Shown here: positions 6,832 to 14,813 of the stretch, piece after piece
How the letters are laid out: each line of letters begins with the position of its first letter
Position numbering within the stretch: position 1 is the stretch's first letter
Source: Strigomonas culicis
Taxonomy: Eukaryota; Euglenozoa; Kinetoplastea; Trypanosomatida; Trypanosomatidae
Assembly: GCA_000482145.1 (NCBI GenBank)
Contig: AUXH01000391.1
Location: 1-18,628 of the forward strand
Direction: 5' to 3'
DNA: 18,628 nucleotides
Translations under genes and position numbers: made by a program
The notes under the pieces: generated by a model
The model's input: the letters and a program-made list of their open reading frames with translations, nothing else
Told to the model about the DNA's origin: nothing
Database searches by the model: none

Positions 6832-8094
6832 TCACTGTGGTGGCGGTGGCGGCGGCATCCGCCACACGGTGCGGCGGGCGCGGCCATGCCCTTTCCCCCC
6901 GTCGGTTTGGTGCACCACGACCACGTGCTGCGGGCCGCCGCCGCACCCGTCGGTGGGGGGAGGGGCGGTGGGCGCCGTCCGCACGGCAAAGCGAAAGGCC
7001 CCGCCGCTCGGACGGCACGTCGGCGCCACCGCGTGGCCGCCCGTTGTCGCGTCAGCGGCGAGCGCCGTGCGGCAGCCGCTCGGTGCCATGTGCTTTTTGT
7101 TCTGCAGAATGGTCTGCACCATCGCGTTGTAGTGGCACCCACGGCGTGGGGCGGCAGCAGCGCCACCCGCAGCAGCAGTCGGCGGTGGTGGTGGCTGCGC
7201 AGGGGCCTGTACCGGGCCGCTAGGCGCGGCGCTGTGGCGCGCGGCGGCGGCGGGGCCCTCGGGGGGAGGACGTCCGTCACGGTTCGTGTTCACCGCACTC
7301 ACCGGCACGACCCGCTCGAGCGCCTCGAGCTCGGCGAAGGACACCGTCTTGCGCCGCTCCCTCGTCGCGGCGGTCGCCGTGGCCGCGCCGCGGTCGCCGT
7401 CCTCCGCATCCACGGACGTCTCGGTGCCCGCGGCGGCCTCGCCGCAGCTGCGCTTGCACGGGCTGCCCCCCGCGGGGCGCCGCGCGCGCTGCAGCTCTCC
7501 GCACACCCACTGCAGCTTCGCGTTGAGAGTCGCGATGTGCTGCGCGAAGCCCTGCGCCTCGCAGTACGTGGGGGTGGCAGAGAGGAGGCCGCCGTCTGCC
7601 CCGTCCGCCGCGGCGGCGGCGGCGACCGGCAGCGCGTGCAGCTCGGCCTCCAGCGCCGCACAGGCCGTCGCCAGCGAGGCGAGAATGTGCTGCTGCGTGC
7701 GGTAGCGCAGGAGGGTCTCGCGCTCCTCCGCGGAGCGTCCGTCGACGCCGCCGTCGACACCTGTCTCCTGCTGCAGGGCGCGCACCGCCTCCGCCTCACG
7801 CGCGGCGACCTCGCCCTCACGGCGGCTCCGCGCGCGCGCGGCGTCCAGCGCCCTCTGGGTCTCGCGTATGCGGCGCTCCGTCTCCTGCCCCTCGCGCTGG
7901 ATGGTGGTGAGCACCTCGTAGAGCGCGGACGGGTCCTGCGGCGGCGCGGCGCTGGGGGCGCCGGGGGCGGGGGTTGGCACCGCGTCCTCGCACCGAGCGG
8001 CCTCGGCTTCGGGGAGGGGGGTGTCGACCTGGGCGCCGGCGATGTCCGCGTCCAGCGTGACGGCGGAAAGGGGCTCCAACTCCAAGTGGTCCAT
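6832..8094 (-). CDS. Unrecognised 420-residue coiled-coil protein with KTVSF motif
   Basis: I do not recognise the family. Residues 1-53 are acidic and Pro/Ala-rich. Residues about 56-110 form a charged coiled coil (ALYEVLTTIQREGQETERR and following). Shorter helical stretches follow at about 122-155 and 178-205. Residues 245-262 contain RERRKTVSFAELEALERV, which holds a K-T-V-S-F core matching the RVxF PP1-docking consensus, with basic residues before it. The last 150 residues are Pro/Ala/Gly-rich, with a more conserved-looking patch CHYNAMVQTILQNKKHMAP at about 320-338, and the protein ends in a poly-Pro stretch. The frame continues upstream to another ATG at 8160, but a pyrimidine tract and CAG lie inside that extension. 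The mature mRNA should therefore begin after it, and translation should start at 8094. Confidence 0.8.
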   Translation of the reverse strand: MDHLELEPLSAVTLDADIAGAQVDTPLPEAEAARCEDAVPTPAPGAPSAAPPQDPSALYEVLTTIQREGQETERRIRETQRALDAARARSRREGEVAAREAEAVRALQQETGVDGGVDGRSAEERETLLRYRTQQHILASLATACAALEAELHALPVAAAAAADGADGGLLSATPTYCEAQGFAQHIATLNAKLQWVCGELQRARRPAGGSPCKRSCGEAAAGTETSVDAEDGDRGAATATAATRERRKTVSFAELEALERVVPVSAVNTNRDGRPPPEGPAAAARHSAAPSGPVQAPAQPPPPPTAAAGGAAAAPRRGCHYNAMVQTILQNKKHMAPSGCRTALAADATTGGHAVAPTCRPSGGAFRFAVRTAPTAPPPTDGCGGGPQHVVVVHQTDGGKGHGRARRTVWRMPPPPPPQ

Positions 8095-8106
8095 GAACTC
8101 GACTTG

Positions 8107-8123
8107 CTGAAAGAAAGAAAAAA
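8107..8123 (-). promoter_or_regulatory. Strong predicted spliced-leader acceptor that decides the start codon
   Basis: The sense strand reads TTTTTTCTTTCTTTCAG, the cleanest tract-plus-AG in the window. Splicing at AG 8108-8107 leaves a 12-nt 5' UTR before the ATG at 8094 and excludes the in-frame ATG at 8160 from the mRNA. Confidence 0.75.
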
Positions 8124-8385
8124 TGTCGATGGAGAGACCTCGCGTGCGGCTTCGCTTCACTAAAGAGAGAGAAACGGAGAGGGGGGGGGAAACACGTGTA
8201 TCCGCAAAGCAAAGTATCGGATAAAATTACAGGTGGCGCTGTTGAACACGGTACATTAATGATGTATGCAGAAGGTGCGCTAATGACATTGAGACACACA
8301 ACCATTATCTATGACACACACCTTGACCTGTTGACAAACTACTTGGACCATGTCTCTTGCGTACTGAGGCAGTATTCAGGACCCA

Positions 8386-11300
8386 TCAGCACACATTCTC
8401 AAAAAGGGAATGCACGACACGCTGGCACTGCACCAGCTCCGCGCAGATGCTGCCCACGTCGTGGTCGCCTCCATCGGAAAAGGCCATGCGGGTCTCTAGC
8501 TTCTTGCTGGCGCCGCCGCGTCCGTCCGCCGCGTTCTCCGGGCTGAAGTAGGCGCGCTCGGCGCGGCTCAGCGACGGCTCCGCCTCCTGTCGCCGCAGGG
8601 CCTCCAGCACGCGGTGCTCCAGGAACCCGTCCTGGTTGCCCTCGTGCGACAGGGCGGCGGGCGCGCTCCCGCCGCCGCGCGCGTCCGCCGGGGACAGCGT
8701 CACCACGCTCTCGACGTCCATGAAGGTCTCACTGTCCACCGCGCGGCCCGCCGGTGCGAGGTCGAGCCGCCCCATCGTGCGGCGGGAGCAGCGCACGCGG
8801 TGGGGGTAGAGCAGATAGACGCACCTGAGCAGCGCGCCGGCGGCACCGGCCGCGTCGGCGGCGGCGCAGGCCGCCTCGGCCTCCTCCGCCGCCTCGCGCG
8901 CGTGCGCCGCCGCGGCGGTGGTGGTCATGCCGCGGCTCGTGGGACGGTCGCCCGGCGCCGGCACCGCGTCGAACTGCCGGTACAGCCGCTGGTCCTGCAG
9001 GTGCGGGGGCAGCGCGGCCAGCGAGAAGAGGACCTCCCGCGGGAGGGTCAGCACCTGGGCGGTCGTCGCGAAGGGGGCGGACGACGGCAGCGCGGTGCGC
9101 TGGCCGTCGCCGTCCGCGGTTGCCAGGCCCTCCGGCTGCACCACGAAGGGCAGCAGGACGGACGGGTCCTCGATGCGCTCGAAGGAGGTGGCGCCGGCGA
9201 CGGAGGTGGGATAGAAGCTGTTCAGCACGGGAGGCGCGGCGGCCGTCGCCGGGCCGCTACCGGGGCCGCCACAGCGGTGCCCCTGCTGCAGGACGGGGCG
9301 GAAGTAACCCACGCAGTACTGCCCAATCGCGCGGTGCTTCAGTCCGTCCGCCTCGCGGGGCCGCCGCGCGGAGCGGTGCGCGTGCGGCAGGCTGCGCAGC
9401 AGCCAGTAGCACGAGTGCACGTGTGGCAACTCGCGCAGCGGCAGGAAGGCGTCCCGCTCCAGCAAGCACACATCTTTTGCCACGCTACAGAAGGTGAAGG
9501 CGAGTGGCAGGTCAGTGAGGCCCTTCCGTACGGTGCTGCCCTGGGGGGCGTTGGAGCGCTGCGGAGGCGTCGCGGTGGCCGCCGCAGGACGCGCGGGGTC
9601 TGCCGCCGGCTCCTTCGCCGCCTCGCCCTCGGGCGAGACCGCGTGGAGCATGAGATAGCGGCCCTGCGAGGCCTCTCCGTTGCAGCACAGGCACTGCAGC
9701 GGCTTCTTCCACAAGGCCGCCGTGCGCTTGGTGTGGTGCTGCTGCACCATCATGCTGGAGAGGCGGTGGGTTTCGGTGCTCTCTGCGCGCCCCTCCGGTG
9801 GGTGGAGCAGGGCCAAGCTGTCGCCCAGCACGGCGTCGACCGCGCCTTCCCCCTCCCCGAGCAACCGCCAGAGATCCGCCGTCCGCATGCAGTGGAGCAC
9901 ATCTTCCATGTTCTGTAAGCTCAGCAGGGTCTGGTCGCGGCTCGGCGGCCACGGCCGCGTGCTGCCCCGCGCGATGTCGCACAGCGCCCGCAGCATGCGC
10001 TGCACAAACTTGCTGTTGTGGAGGTCCACGCCGCCTGCCGGGCCGGGTCCGGCCCCGACCGTGCCGCGGGTCGCGAGGGAGGTCGGCATGGGCGCCATCG
10101 TGTTCTCCTTCCCACGACCGGGATGGGGCAAGAAGGTGGCCGCAAAGAAGCTCGTGAGATGGCTCATCGTCAGGACCGGCGCGGCAGGCGCTGGCGCCCC
10201 CGGGCCCCGCTGAGGGACGCCGAAGACGACGGACAGGCTATCCCCCATGCTTAGAAAGCACAGGTCCATGATGCAGCTGCCACTGCCGGCGGCCGCTGCA
10301 CCAGCGCCCTCACAGAGCAGAGGGAAGCAGTGCCAGCGGTAGAAGCCGGCGGAGGGCGCGTCGTCTGCGGTCGCGGCGCCCAGCGGCGCCAGCAGCAGCG
10401 AGAGGGCCGTCGCCGTCACGAGGAGGCGCTCGCTGTGCGCGAGCTGCGCGTAGAAGTCAGGGGAGGCAAACAAGAGCCCGCTCGCGTTGAAGGCGGCCGC
10501 GAGGATCAGGCCGGGGCCCGGCCACTCCTGGTCGGCGACGCCCGCCGCGACCCACATCTTCTCCTCAATGTACCGATGCAAAAGACTTGCGGTACCCTCC
10601 GCCTCGCCCGGCACAGGCAGCGGCGTGGACACCGCGCCGTGCTGCGCGCTGCCACTCGGACGCGGGCCGTAGGCATGCCGCACCGCGCCCTTCAGTAGGC
10701 GCTGCACCGCGCGCAGCACACGGGTGTTCACCTCGGAGCACCGACGCGCAAAGGCCTTCCAGTAGTCGCCACTGTTGCTGCTCTCGCTGTCGCTGGTAAG
10801 AGCGCTGTCGGGCTTCCGCAGTACATTGGACTGGCAGGAGATCACCACCTGCTTCAACTTGCTATTCACTCGATGAGCTTCACGCCCTGTTGCACCGGTG
10901 TCCGTGTTGGCCTGTCGCGCTGGACCCACATCCACCATCGTCCGTCCAGTAGACGCGCTCTCTGCTGCGGCCGCAACAGGCGGCGTGCTCACCTTCTCCG
11001 TGGAGGCCAGCACGGCAGAGAAGCACACACTGAGCGGCACCGTATTCGTCTCGATGTAGTACTGAAACGCTCTGCGGTACAGTGCCGCTGCGCGGGGAGT
11101 GGAGCTGGGTGGCCTTCCCGCAGCCGCGCGGCACCCGTCACTAGGTCCTGAGCCTGCGGCGCTCGCCCCTATGGCGCCGTCTGCCGCAGCGGACGGCCAC
11201 AGCGCAGAGCCGCCCGACTCAACGGAAGGGGCACCACCGGCGGCAGCTGTGGGGGCGGGGGGCGCTCCTGTGGTGCCCCGCAACGTGTACAAAAAGGTCC

Positions 11301-12003
11301 TGTTCTTGAACTTTTTGTTGTCAAAGTGGTGGGCAGCACTCGCTGCGTCGGGCGCGTCCCCGCCAGCCACAGCACCCTCTCTCGCTTCTCCCGCCGCCCC
11401 CATGTTTCGCTTGCACGCGGCTGTCTCCCCGCTGAAGACGGCGGCGGTGTGCTGGAGCGGCGCCGTGCGATCGAAGGGCACGAGGCCGTCGTCCTCGCGC
11501 ACCTCACGCAGCGGCGTCGGGACGTTGGCGGCGGCCGCCCCGCTGCCCTCCGCGCCGTCGCCGCCCGCGCTGCTGTCCGGCGGCGGCAGCGTCGTGATGG
11601 CGTCCAACATGCACTGGACCCCCGCATTGTTGCTGCAGCGGATGATGCGCACCGTGTACTGCAGCAGCACCTGCAGCGCGGCCTCCGACGTGTCCTGGCC
11701 GCCGGCGGCGATGGACACGAGGCCGAGGCGGCCGCCGAGCTCCACCTGGTCGAGCAGCACCAGCATCTCGCCGCACACCTCGTCGGCGTCGTTCGCGATC
11801 GTGTTCTTGTACACCGAGTTCGTGATGTTGGCTCCACCGCCACCGTCACCCTGTCCGGCCGGGAAGTACGGGAAGACGTGGAGCTGTCGCATACGGAGGG
11901 GCGCGTGGAAGAGCTTATCGAAGCCCTCCAGTTCGGGTAGCGCGGCCGTGGAAGGCGCTCGGTAGCGCGTGCCGCCACTGGTCTCGACGCGTACCCAGCT
12001 CAT
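8386..12003 (-). CDS. Unrecognised large protein, 1205 residues
   Basis: A complete ATG-to-TGA frame with no internal interruption. I do not recognise a family. Ordered-looking blocks alternate with Ala/Gly/Pro/Ser-rich linkers. Block 1 is residues 24-140, with hydrophobic beta-like strands such as EMLVLLDQVELGGRLGLVSIAA. A disordered region follows at 141-300. Block 2 is about 305-330, and block 3 about 465-600, where a hydrophobic pattern (LILAAAFNASGLLFASPDF, then a helix, then CIMDLCFLSMGDSLSVVFGV) faintly resembles a roadblock/longin-type fold. Cys-rich QCLCC lies at 770-774 and two more hydrophobic blocks at 829-905 and 1055-1075. The stretch at 1028-1058 is Ala/Glu-rich and probably helical. 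No transmembrane segment, enzyme motif or targeting signal is clear. It is transcribed just before the 420-residue coiled-coil gene. Confidence 0.85.
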   Translation of the reverse strand: MSWVRVETSGGTRYRAPSTAALPELEGFDKLFHAPLRMRQLHVFPYFPAGQGDGGGGANITNSVYKNTIANDADEVCGEMLVLLDQVELGGRLGLVSIAAGGQDTSEAALQVLLQYTVRIIRCSNNAGVQCMLDAITTLPPPDSSAGGDGAEGSGAAAANVPTPLREVREDDGLVPFDRTAPLQHTAAVFSGETAACKRNMGAAGEAREGAVAGGDAPDAASAAHHFDNKKFKNRTFLYTLRGTTGAPPAPTAAAGGAPSVESGGSALWPSAAADGAIGASAAGSGPSDGCRAAAGRPPSSTPRAAALYRRAFQYYIETNTVPLSVCFSAVLASTEKVSTPPVAAAAESASTGRTMVDVGPARQANTDTGATGREAHRVNSKLKQVVISCQSNVLRKPDSALTSDSESSNSGDYWKAFARRCSEVNTRVLRAVQRLLKGAVRHAYGPRPSGSAQHGAVSTPLPVPGEAEGTASLLHRYIEEKMWVAAGVADQEWPGPGLILAAAFNASGLLFASPDFYAQLAHSERLLVTATALSLLLAPLGAATADDAPSAGFYRWHCFPLLCEGAGAAAAGSGSCIMDLCFLSMGDSLSVVFGVPQRGPGAPAPAAPVLTMSHLTSFFAATFLPHPGRGKENTMAPMPTSLATRGTVGAGPGPAGGVDLHNSKFVQRMLRALCDIARGSTRPWPPSRDQTLLSLQNMEDVLHCMRTADLWRLLGEGEGAVDAVLGDSLALLHPPEGRAESTETHRLSSMMVQQHHTKRTAALWKKPLQCLCCNGEASQGRYLMLHAVSPEGEAAKEPAADPARPAAATATPPQRSNAPQGSTVRKGLTDLPLAFTFCSVAKDVCLLERDAFLPLRELPHVHSCYWLLRSLPHAHRSARRPREADGLKHRAIGQYCVGYFRPVLQQGHRCGGPGSGPATAAAPPVLNSFYPTSVAGATSFERIEDPSVLLPFVVQPEGLATADGDGQRTALPSSAPFATTAQVLTLPREVLFSLAALPPHLQDQRLYRQFDAVPAPGDRPTSRGMTTTAAAAHAREAAEEAEAACAAADAAGAAGALLRCVYLLYPHRVRCSRRTMGRLDLAPAGRAVDSETFMDVESVVTLSPADARGGGSAPAALSHEGNQDGFLEHRVLEALRRQEAEPSLSRAERAYFSPENAADGRGGASKKLETRMAFSDGGDHDVGSICAELVQCQRVVHSLFENVC

Positions 12004-12405
12004 CTATAAGAAATAAAACTGTAAAATAGATCGGTCTATATGTAAATCTATGTAAGAAAATGAGTTAGGGATGATCTAATAATAAAAGAAAAAGAAAAAA
12101 TGAGTAATGTATTGGTTGCTGCTTGAGTGTATCTATAGGCGCTTGTAGGAAGAGAGACGCGAGTGATAGAGCGAGAAAAAGTCACATGAACGGAATGTTT
12201 ACCTCAGACTGTACACACCGCAGATCTTCACGGGTTCCTTTCTATGTGCGTCTGTACTTACAATCCGTCATCAAAGAAAGCACCCATTTATTTAAAAATA
12301 CAGGAGGGCAAAAAAGTGATAAATGTATTTTTGAAACAAAAAAGAAAAGAAGAACTACATGATCAAGAACAAATTAAGGTGAAAAAGGGAAGAGGTTCCC
12401 ACACT
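12004..12405. other. AT-rich spacer without a gene
   Basis: This 402-nt stretch holds the 3' region of the sterol reductase gene and the splice tract of the 1205-residue gene. I see no further gene, RNA motif or notable repeat in it. Confidence 0.7.
12076..12100 (-). promoter_or_regulatory. Predicted spliced-leader acceptor for the 1205-residue gene
   Basis: A 17-nt sense-strand pyrimidine tract (six T, C, five T, C, four T; 12100-12084) is followed by the first AG at 12077-12076, giving a 72-nt 5' UTR. Other AGs lie closer to the start, including one directly before the ATG. The exact site is uncertain. Confidence 0.6.
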
Positions 12406-13788
12406 CTAGTACACGTAAGGGAAGAGGCGGTACCGCACGACGTTGCAGAAGGCCTCCCAGTCCTCCGCGCCGTACTTGGCGAGCATGTGCTCCTCGTCGC
12501 GCAGCTGCCGGTGCAGCAGCAGGATGCCGAAGTAGAGCGGGTGGAAGTACGGCAGCGCCGCCGCGGTGCCGCTCAGCGCCGCCCAGCCGAGCGCCATAAG
12601 CCAGTCACCCACGTAGTTCGGGTGGCGGCACACGCCCCAGTAGCCCGACGTGATGAGCGACTTGCCGGCGGAGGTCTTCATGACCTGCAGGTGCGCCACG
12701 CGCGGGTCCTTCGGGTTGCTGCGGAATATGTCCTTCTGTGTGTTCGCGCCGCGGAAGATGGTGTACCCGAGCGCGACGAGGATGCAGCAGAGCACGAGGT
12801 ACGGGGCCGACAGCGCCGCCGGGTGGGCAACGAGGTAGCGCGTCTGCAGCGCGTAGATGAAGGGCACCCACGTGAGGTCGCCGAAGCAGAGCATGAAGCC
12901 GAAGCCGTCCGTGACGATGTCCATCATGGTGAGGTTGCCCGCCTCCATGAAGAGCCCGTCCAGCACGTAGCCGGACTGGAACAGCGCGATGAGCACGATG
13001 CTCGGCGAGACGGTGTGCTGCTCCATCGCCTGGCACACGAAGGCCCAGTTGAGGATGGACCACCCGATCAGCCCGGGGCGCAGCTCGCAGTAGAACTTCC
13101 AGTCGAGAAAGCCCGTGCGGGGGTTCAGCTCGCGGCCGATCCAGAAGTCGTAGAAGAAGTTGCCGCTGTTGCCGGAGAGCGCGGTGAGCACCGTCGAGCG
13201 GCGGTAGGAGGCCACGTAGAGGCCAAGGGACAGGACGGCGGAGATGATGATGGCGGCCAGCATGAGCGACGGGTAGAGGCCAGCCAGCGCGGCGAGGTTC
13301 ATGACGCCGGTGTAGTGCAGCGCGAAGATGATGCCGTGGCTGACGAAGAAGGCATGCACGGCGTTGATGCGGTACGACAGCGTCTCACCGGTGCGCAGCG
13401 GCATGCCCTTCACCAGCTTCCCCACGGGCACGAGGTAGAAGAGGCCGTGGGCGGCGAGCCACGCCACCTCCAGCGCGAGGGCCTGCGGCAGCTGCGGGAG
13501 CGCGCCGCGCACGGTGGCCGCGATGCGCTGCGGCAGATCCAGCAGCTCGCTGACGCTGCACTCGTCCTCCCTCTGGTGGCAGAGAGAGTTGAGCGTCAGA
13601 ACAAGCAGCGGGAGGAAGAAGACGAGGAAGAAGCCGCCGACCGGGCCGCCCCACTCGTAGTGCGTCGTGACGGGCTGCAGCACGTCTTTTGCCGCCGCCG
13701 CGCGGGCACTGCTGCGCGGTGTCTCCTTGGGGCTGGGCGCCGGCTGCTTCGCGACCGCGCTGCTCGAGCGTCTTTTGGCGGGTGGCAT
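12406..13788 (-). CDS. Sterol C-14 reductase (delta-14 sterol reductase, ERG24/TM7SF2/LBR family)
   Basis: A 460-residue multi-pass membrane enzyme that should reduce the C14-C15 double bond left by CYP51 sterol demethylation, using NADPH, in ER membranes. Family signatures are intact: PVGKLVKGMPLRTGETLSYRINA at 121-143, RELNPRTGFLDWKFYCELRPGLIGW at 219-243, the sterol-reductase stretch YWGVCRHPNYVGDWLMALGW at 383-402, and the C-terminus LLHRQLRDEEHMLAKYG through RYRLFPYVY at 424-460. About eight to ten hydrophobic segments are present. The length fits ERG24/TM7SF2 rather than LBR, as there is no Tudor domain. The first 45 residues are Lys/Arg/Ser/Ala-rich and probably cytosolic. The related ERG4 (C-24(28)) and DHCR7 reductases are the main alternatives, but the ELRPGLIGW and CELRPG context and the Arg-rich VRYRLFPYVY end favour C-14 reductase. 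Confidence 0.92.
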   Translation of the reverse strand: MPPAKRRSSSAVAKQPAPSPKETPRSSARAAAAKDVLQPVTTHYEWGGPVGGFFLVFFLPLLVLTLNSLCHQREDECSVSELLDLPQRIAATVRGALPQLPQALALEVAWLAAHGLFYLVPVGKLVKGMPLRTGETLSYRINAVHAFFVSHGIIFALHYTGVMNLAALAGLYPSLMLAAIIISAVLSLGLYVASYRRSTVLTALSGNSGNFFYDFWIGRELNPRTGFLDWKFYCELRPGLIGWSILNWAFVCQAMEQHTVSPSIVLIALFQSGYVLDGLFMEAGNLTMMDIVTDGFGFMLCFGDLTWVPFIYALQTRYLVAHPAALSAPYLVLCCILVALGYTIFRGANTQKDIFRSNPKDPRVAHLQVMKTSAGKSLITSGYWGVCRHPNYVGDWLMALGWAALSGTAAALPYFHPLYFGILLLHRQLRDEEHMLAKYGAEDWEAFCNVVRYRLFPYVY

Positions 13789-13810
13789 GATGGTCGTACG
13801 AGAGGTAGCA

Positions 13811-13829
13811 CTGGGTGAACAAGCACAAG
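13811..13829 (-). promoter_or_regulatory. Weak candidate spliced-leader acceptor for the sterol reductase gene
   Basis: The sense strand reads CTTGTGCTTGTTCACCCAG, with AG at 13812-13811, leaving a 22-nt 5' UTR. The tract is pyrimidine-rich but interrupted by several G residues. A poly-A run on the sense strand lies just upstream. Confidence 0.35.
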
Positions 13830-14049
13830 CGGTGCCTTTTTTTTTAGTATTTATCTTTTGGGGAGCTATGAGTGTATAGATGGATATATATATATATATT
13901 TATATGACTAAAGCGATGTAAAGTTACCTTTCAGAAGAGGAAAGAGAAGGGAGGAGGGGAGATGGCAAACATGTCTAATGCACGTCCAGTCATCCGGTGT
14001 ATCCAGCACATCACTTTCACAGTTACTAAAGAGAAACCTATACATTCGT

Positions 14050-14071
14050 AAAAAAAAAGAGTTTTTTTTTT
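14050..14071. repeat. A9-GAG-T10 inverted repeat
   Basis: Nine A, the trinucleotide GAG, then ten T make a near-perfect hairpin in the putative 3' UTR of the TMEM42-like gene, about 100 nt after its stop codon. On the sense strand it reads A10-CTC-T9. It may also simply be a poly-A/poly-T pair arising by slippage. Confidence 0.6.
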
Positions 14072-14169
14072 AATACTAGTGAACGCCTGGCTCCCAGCAC
14101 GCACAAGGTCAACATCGGAAGAGAACATAACAGATCAACAATACGAATGGTACACTGTACACAGTGCCG

Positions 14170-14751
14170 CTACCGCTGGTGGGCGGCGGCCTGTGGGTCC
14201 ATCACGACGAGGGCGAGTCCCACGAGCACGAGCACGGCGCCGCTGGCCCACATGAGGTTCACCTCCTCCCCAAACAGCGTGATGCCGACGAAGGCGCTGA
14301 CGGCGAAGTTGGTGCCCGTGTTGAGGATGGAGCACACCGGCGTGGGGCCGAGCGCCAGCGCCTTGATGTAGTAGCGCCACATCTGCCCCGTGAGCAGCGC
14401 GTTGCTCACGAAGCACAGCACGCGCAGCAGCAGCGGCAGGACGTAGACCAGCGCGTCGCGCCGGTCTGGCGCAAGGTCGAGGTGCAGCCCGTCCAGCAGC
14501 CGCTGCGAGAGCGCCGGCACACCCTCCGCCGCGACCGCAAGCTTACCCATGCTGCCGGAGAGCGCCCCGCAGGCGCCCGCGATGGAGGCATACAGGAAGA
14601 AGAGCGACGTGGCGGAGGAAGAGGGGGAGGATGGGCTGCGGCCGTCGCTGCGCTGGTCGGCGTTCTTCGCGGCGGCACTCGGCTTGGATGGGGACGGGCG
14701 CCGGTGTCGCAACACCGGCTGGGGGGCTGTTGCGGCCACTGTTGACGGCAT
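14170..14751 (-). CDS. TMEM42/EamA-like small multi-pass membrane protein
   Basis: A 193-residue protein with a disordered, Pro/Ser/Arg-rich N-terminus (1-48) and about four membrane helices: roughly 49-70, 101-122, 140-161 and 166-185. The second half (TPVCSILNTGTNFAVSAFVGITLFGEEVNLMWASGAVLVLVGLALVV) has the typical EamA/DMT-superfamily pattern of a helix pair joined at FGE. The first helix contains AGACGALSGSMGKLA, which resembles TMEM42-type proteins. DMT-family members include drug/metabolite and nucleotide-sugar transporters. The four-helix half-size form is less well characterised and no substrate can be assigned. The first ATG of the frame (14751) is taken as the start, and a splice-type tract lies just upstream. 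Confidence 0.85.
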   Translation of the reverse strand: MPSTVAATAPQPVLRHRRPSPSKPSAAAKNADQRSDGRSPSSPSSSATSLFFLYASIAGACGALSGSMGKLAVAAEGVPALSQRLLDGLHLDLAPDRRDALVYVLPLLLRVLCFVSNALLTGQMWRYYIKALALGPTPVCSILNTGTNFAVSAFVGITLFGEEVNLMWASGAVLVLVGLALVVMDPQAAAHQR

Positions 14752-14760
14752 TCGCACACA

Positions 14761-14813
14761 CTAAAAACGAAACGACTACGTTCAGCGAACAAACAAACAG
14801 GCAAATAAAAAAG
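14761..14813 (-). promoter_or_regulatory. Predicted spliced-leader acceptor region for the TMEM42-like gene
   Basis: A U-rich sense-strand tract from about 14813 to 14786 is followed by AG at 14777-14776. A second pyrimidine stretch (TCGTTTCGTTTTTAG) gives AG at 14762-14761. The 5' UTR would be 24 or 9 nt. Which AG is used cannot be told. Confidence 0.55.

Larger units (their letters stand above)
13789..14169. other. AT-rich spacer with (TA)n run and A9/T10 inverted repeat
   Basis: This 381-nt spacer between the TMEM42-like and sterol reductase genes holds a (TA)n run at about 13884-13899. It also holds a run of nine A and a run of ten T separated by GAG at 14050-14071, which could form an A-U hairpin in the RNA. 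No gene is supported. Confidence 0.65.

Noticed and set aside
6423..7280. Minus-strand frame overlapping the end of the coiled-coil gene and running into the spacer
   Set aside because: Its first half is an out-of-frame Arg/Pro-rich translation of the coiled-coil CDS and its second half is AT-rich spacer turned into Phe/Ile/Leu. There is no plausible start signal.
8095..8160. A cis-spliced intron ending at the CAG at 8107
   Set aside because: The tract looks like an intron 3' end, but cis introns are very rare in trypanosomatids, no upstream exon is seen, and trans-splicing explains the site.
6886..8163. Plus-strand 425-codon frame opposite the coiled-coil gene
   Set aside because: Arg/Gly/Ala-rich mirror frame, while the minus strand has a strong splice acceptor and coiled-coil sequence.
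8614..9918. Plus-strand 434-codon frame opposite the 1205-residue gene
   Set aside because: Antisense shadow with an Arg/Ala/Gly/Val-dominated composition. The opposite frame is nearly three times longer and has varied, protein-like composition.
12244..13818. Plus-strand 524-codon frame opposite the sterol reductase
   Set aside because: It is antisense to a gene with intact family motifs. The translation is an Arg/Glu/Val/His-rich string typical of the mirror frame of GC3-rich genes. It has no splice signal in that orientation.
14752..14757. Two extra codons before the TMEM42-like ATG (GTG start)
   Set aside because: GTG initiation is not expected for a eukaryotic nuclear mRNA here. The ATG at 14751 follows the predicted acceptor.
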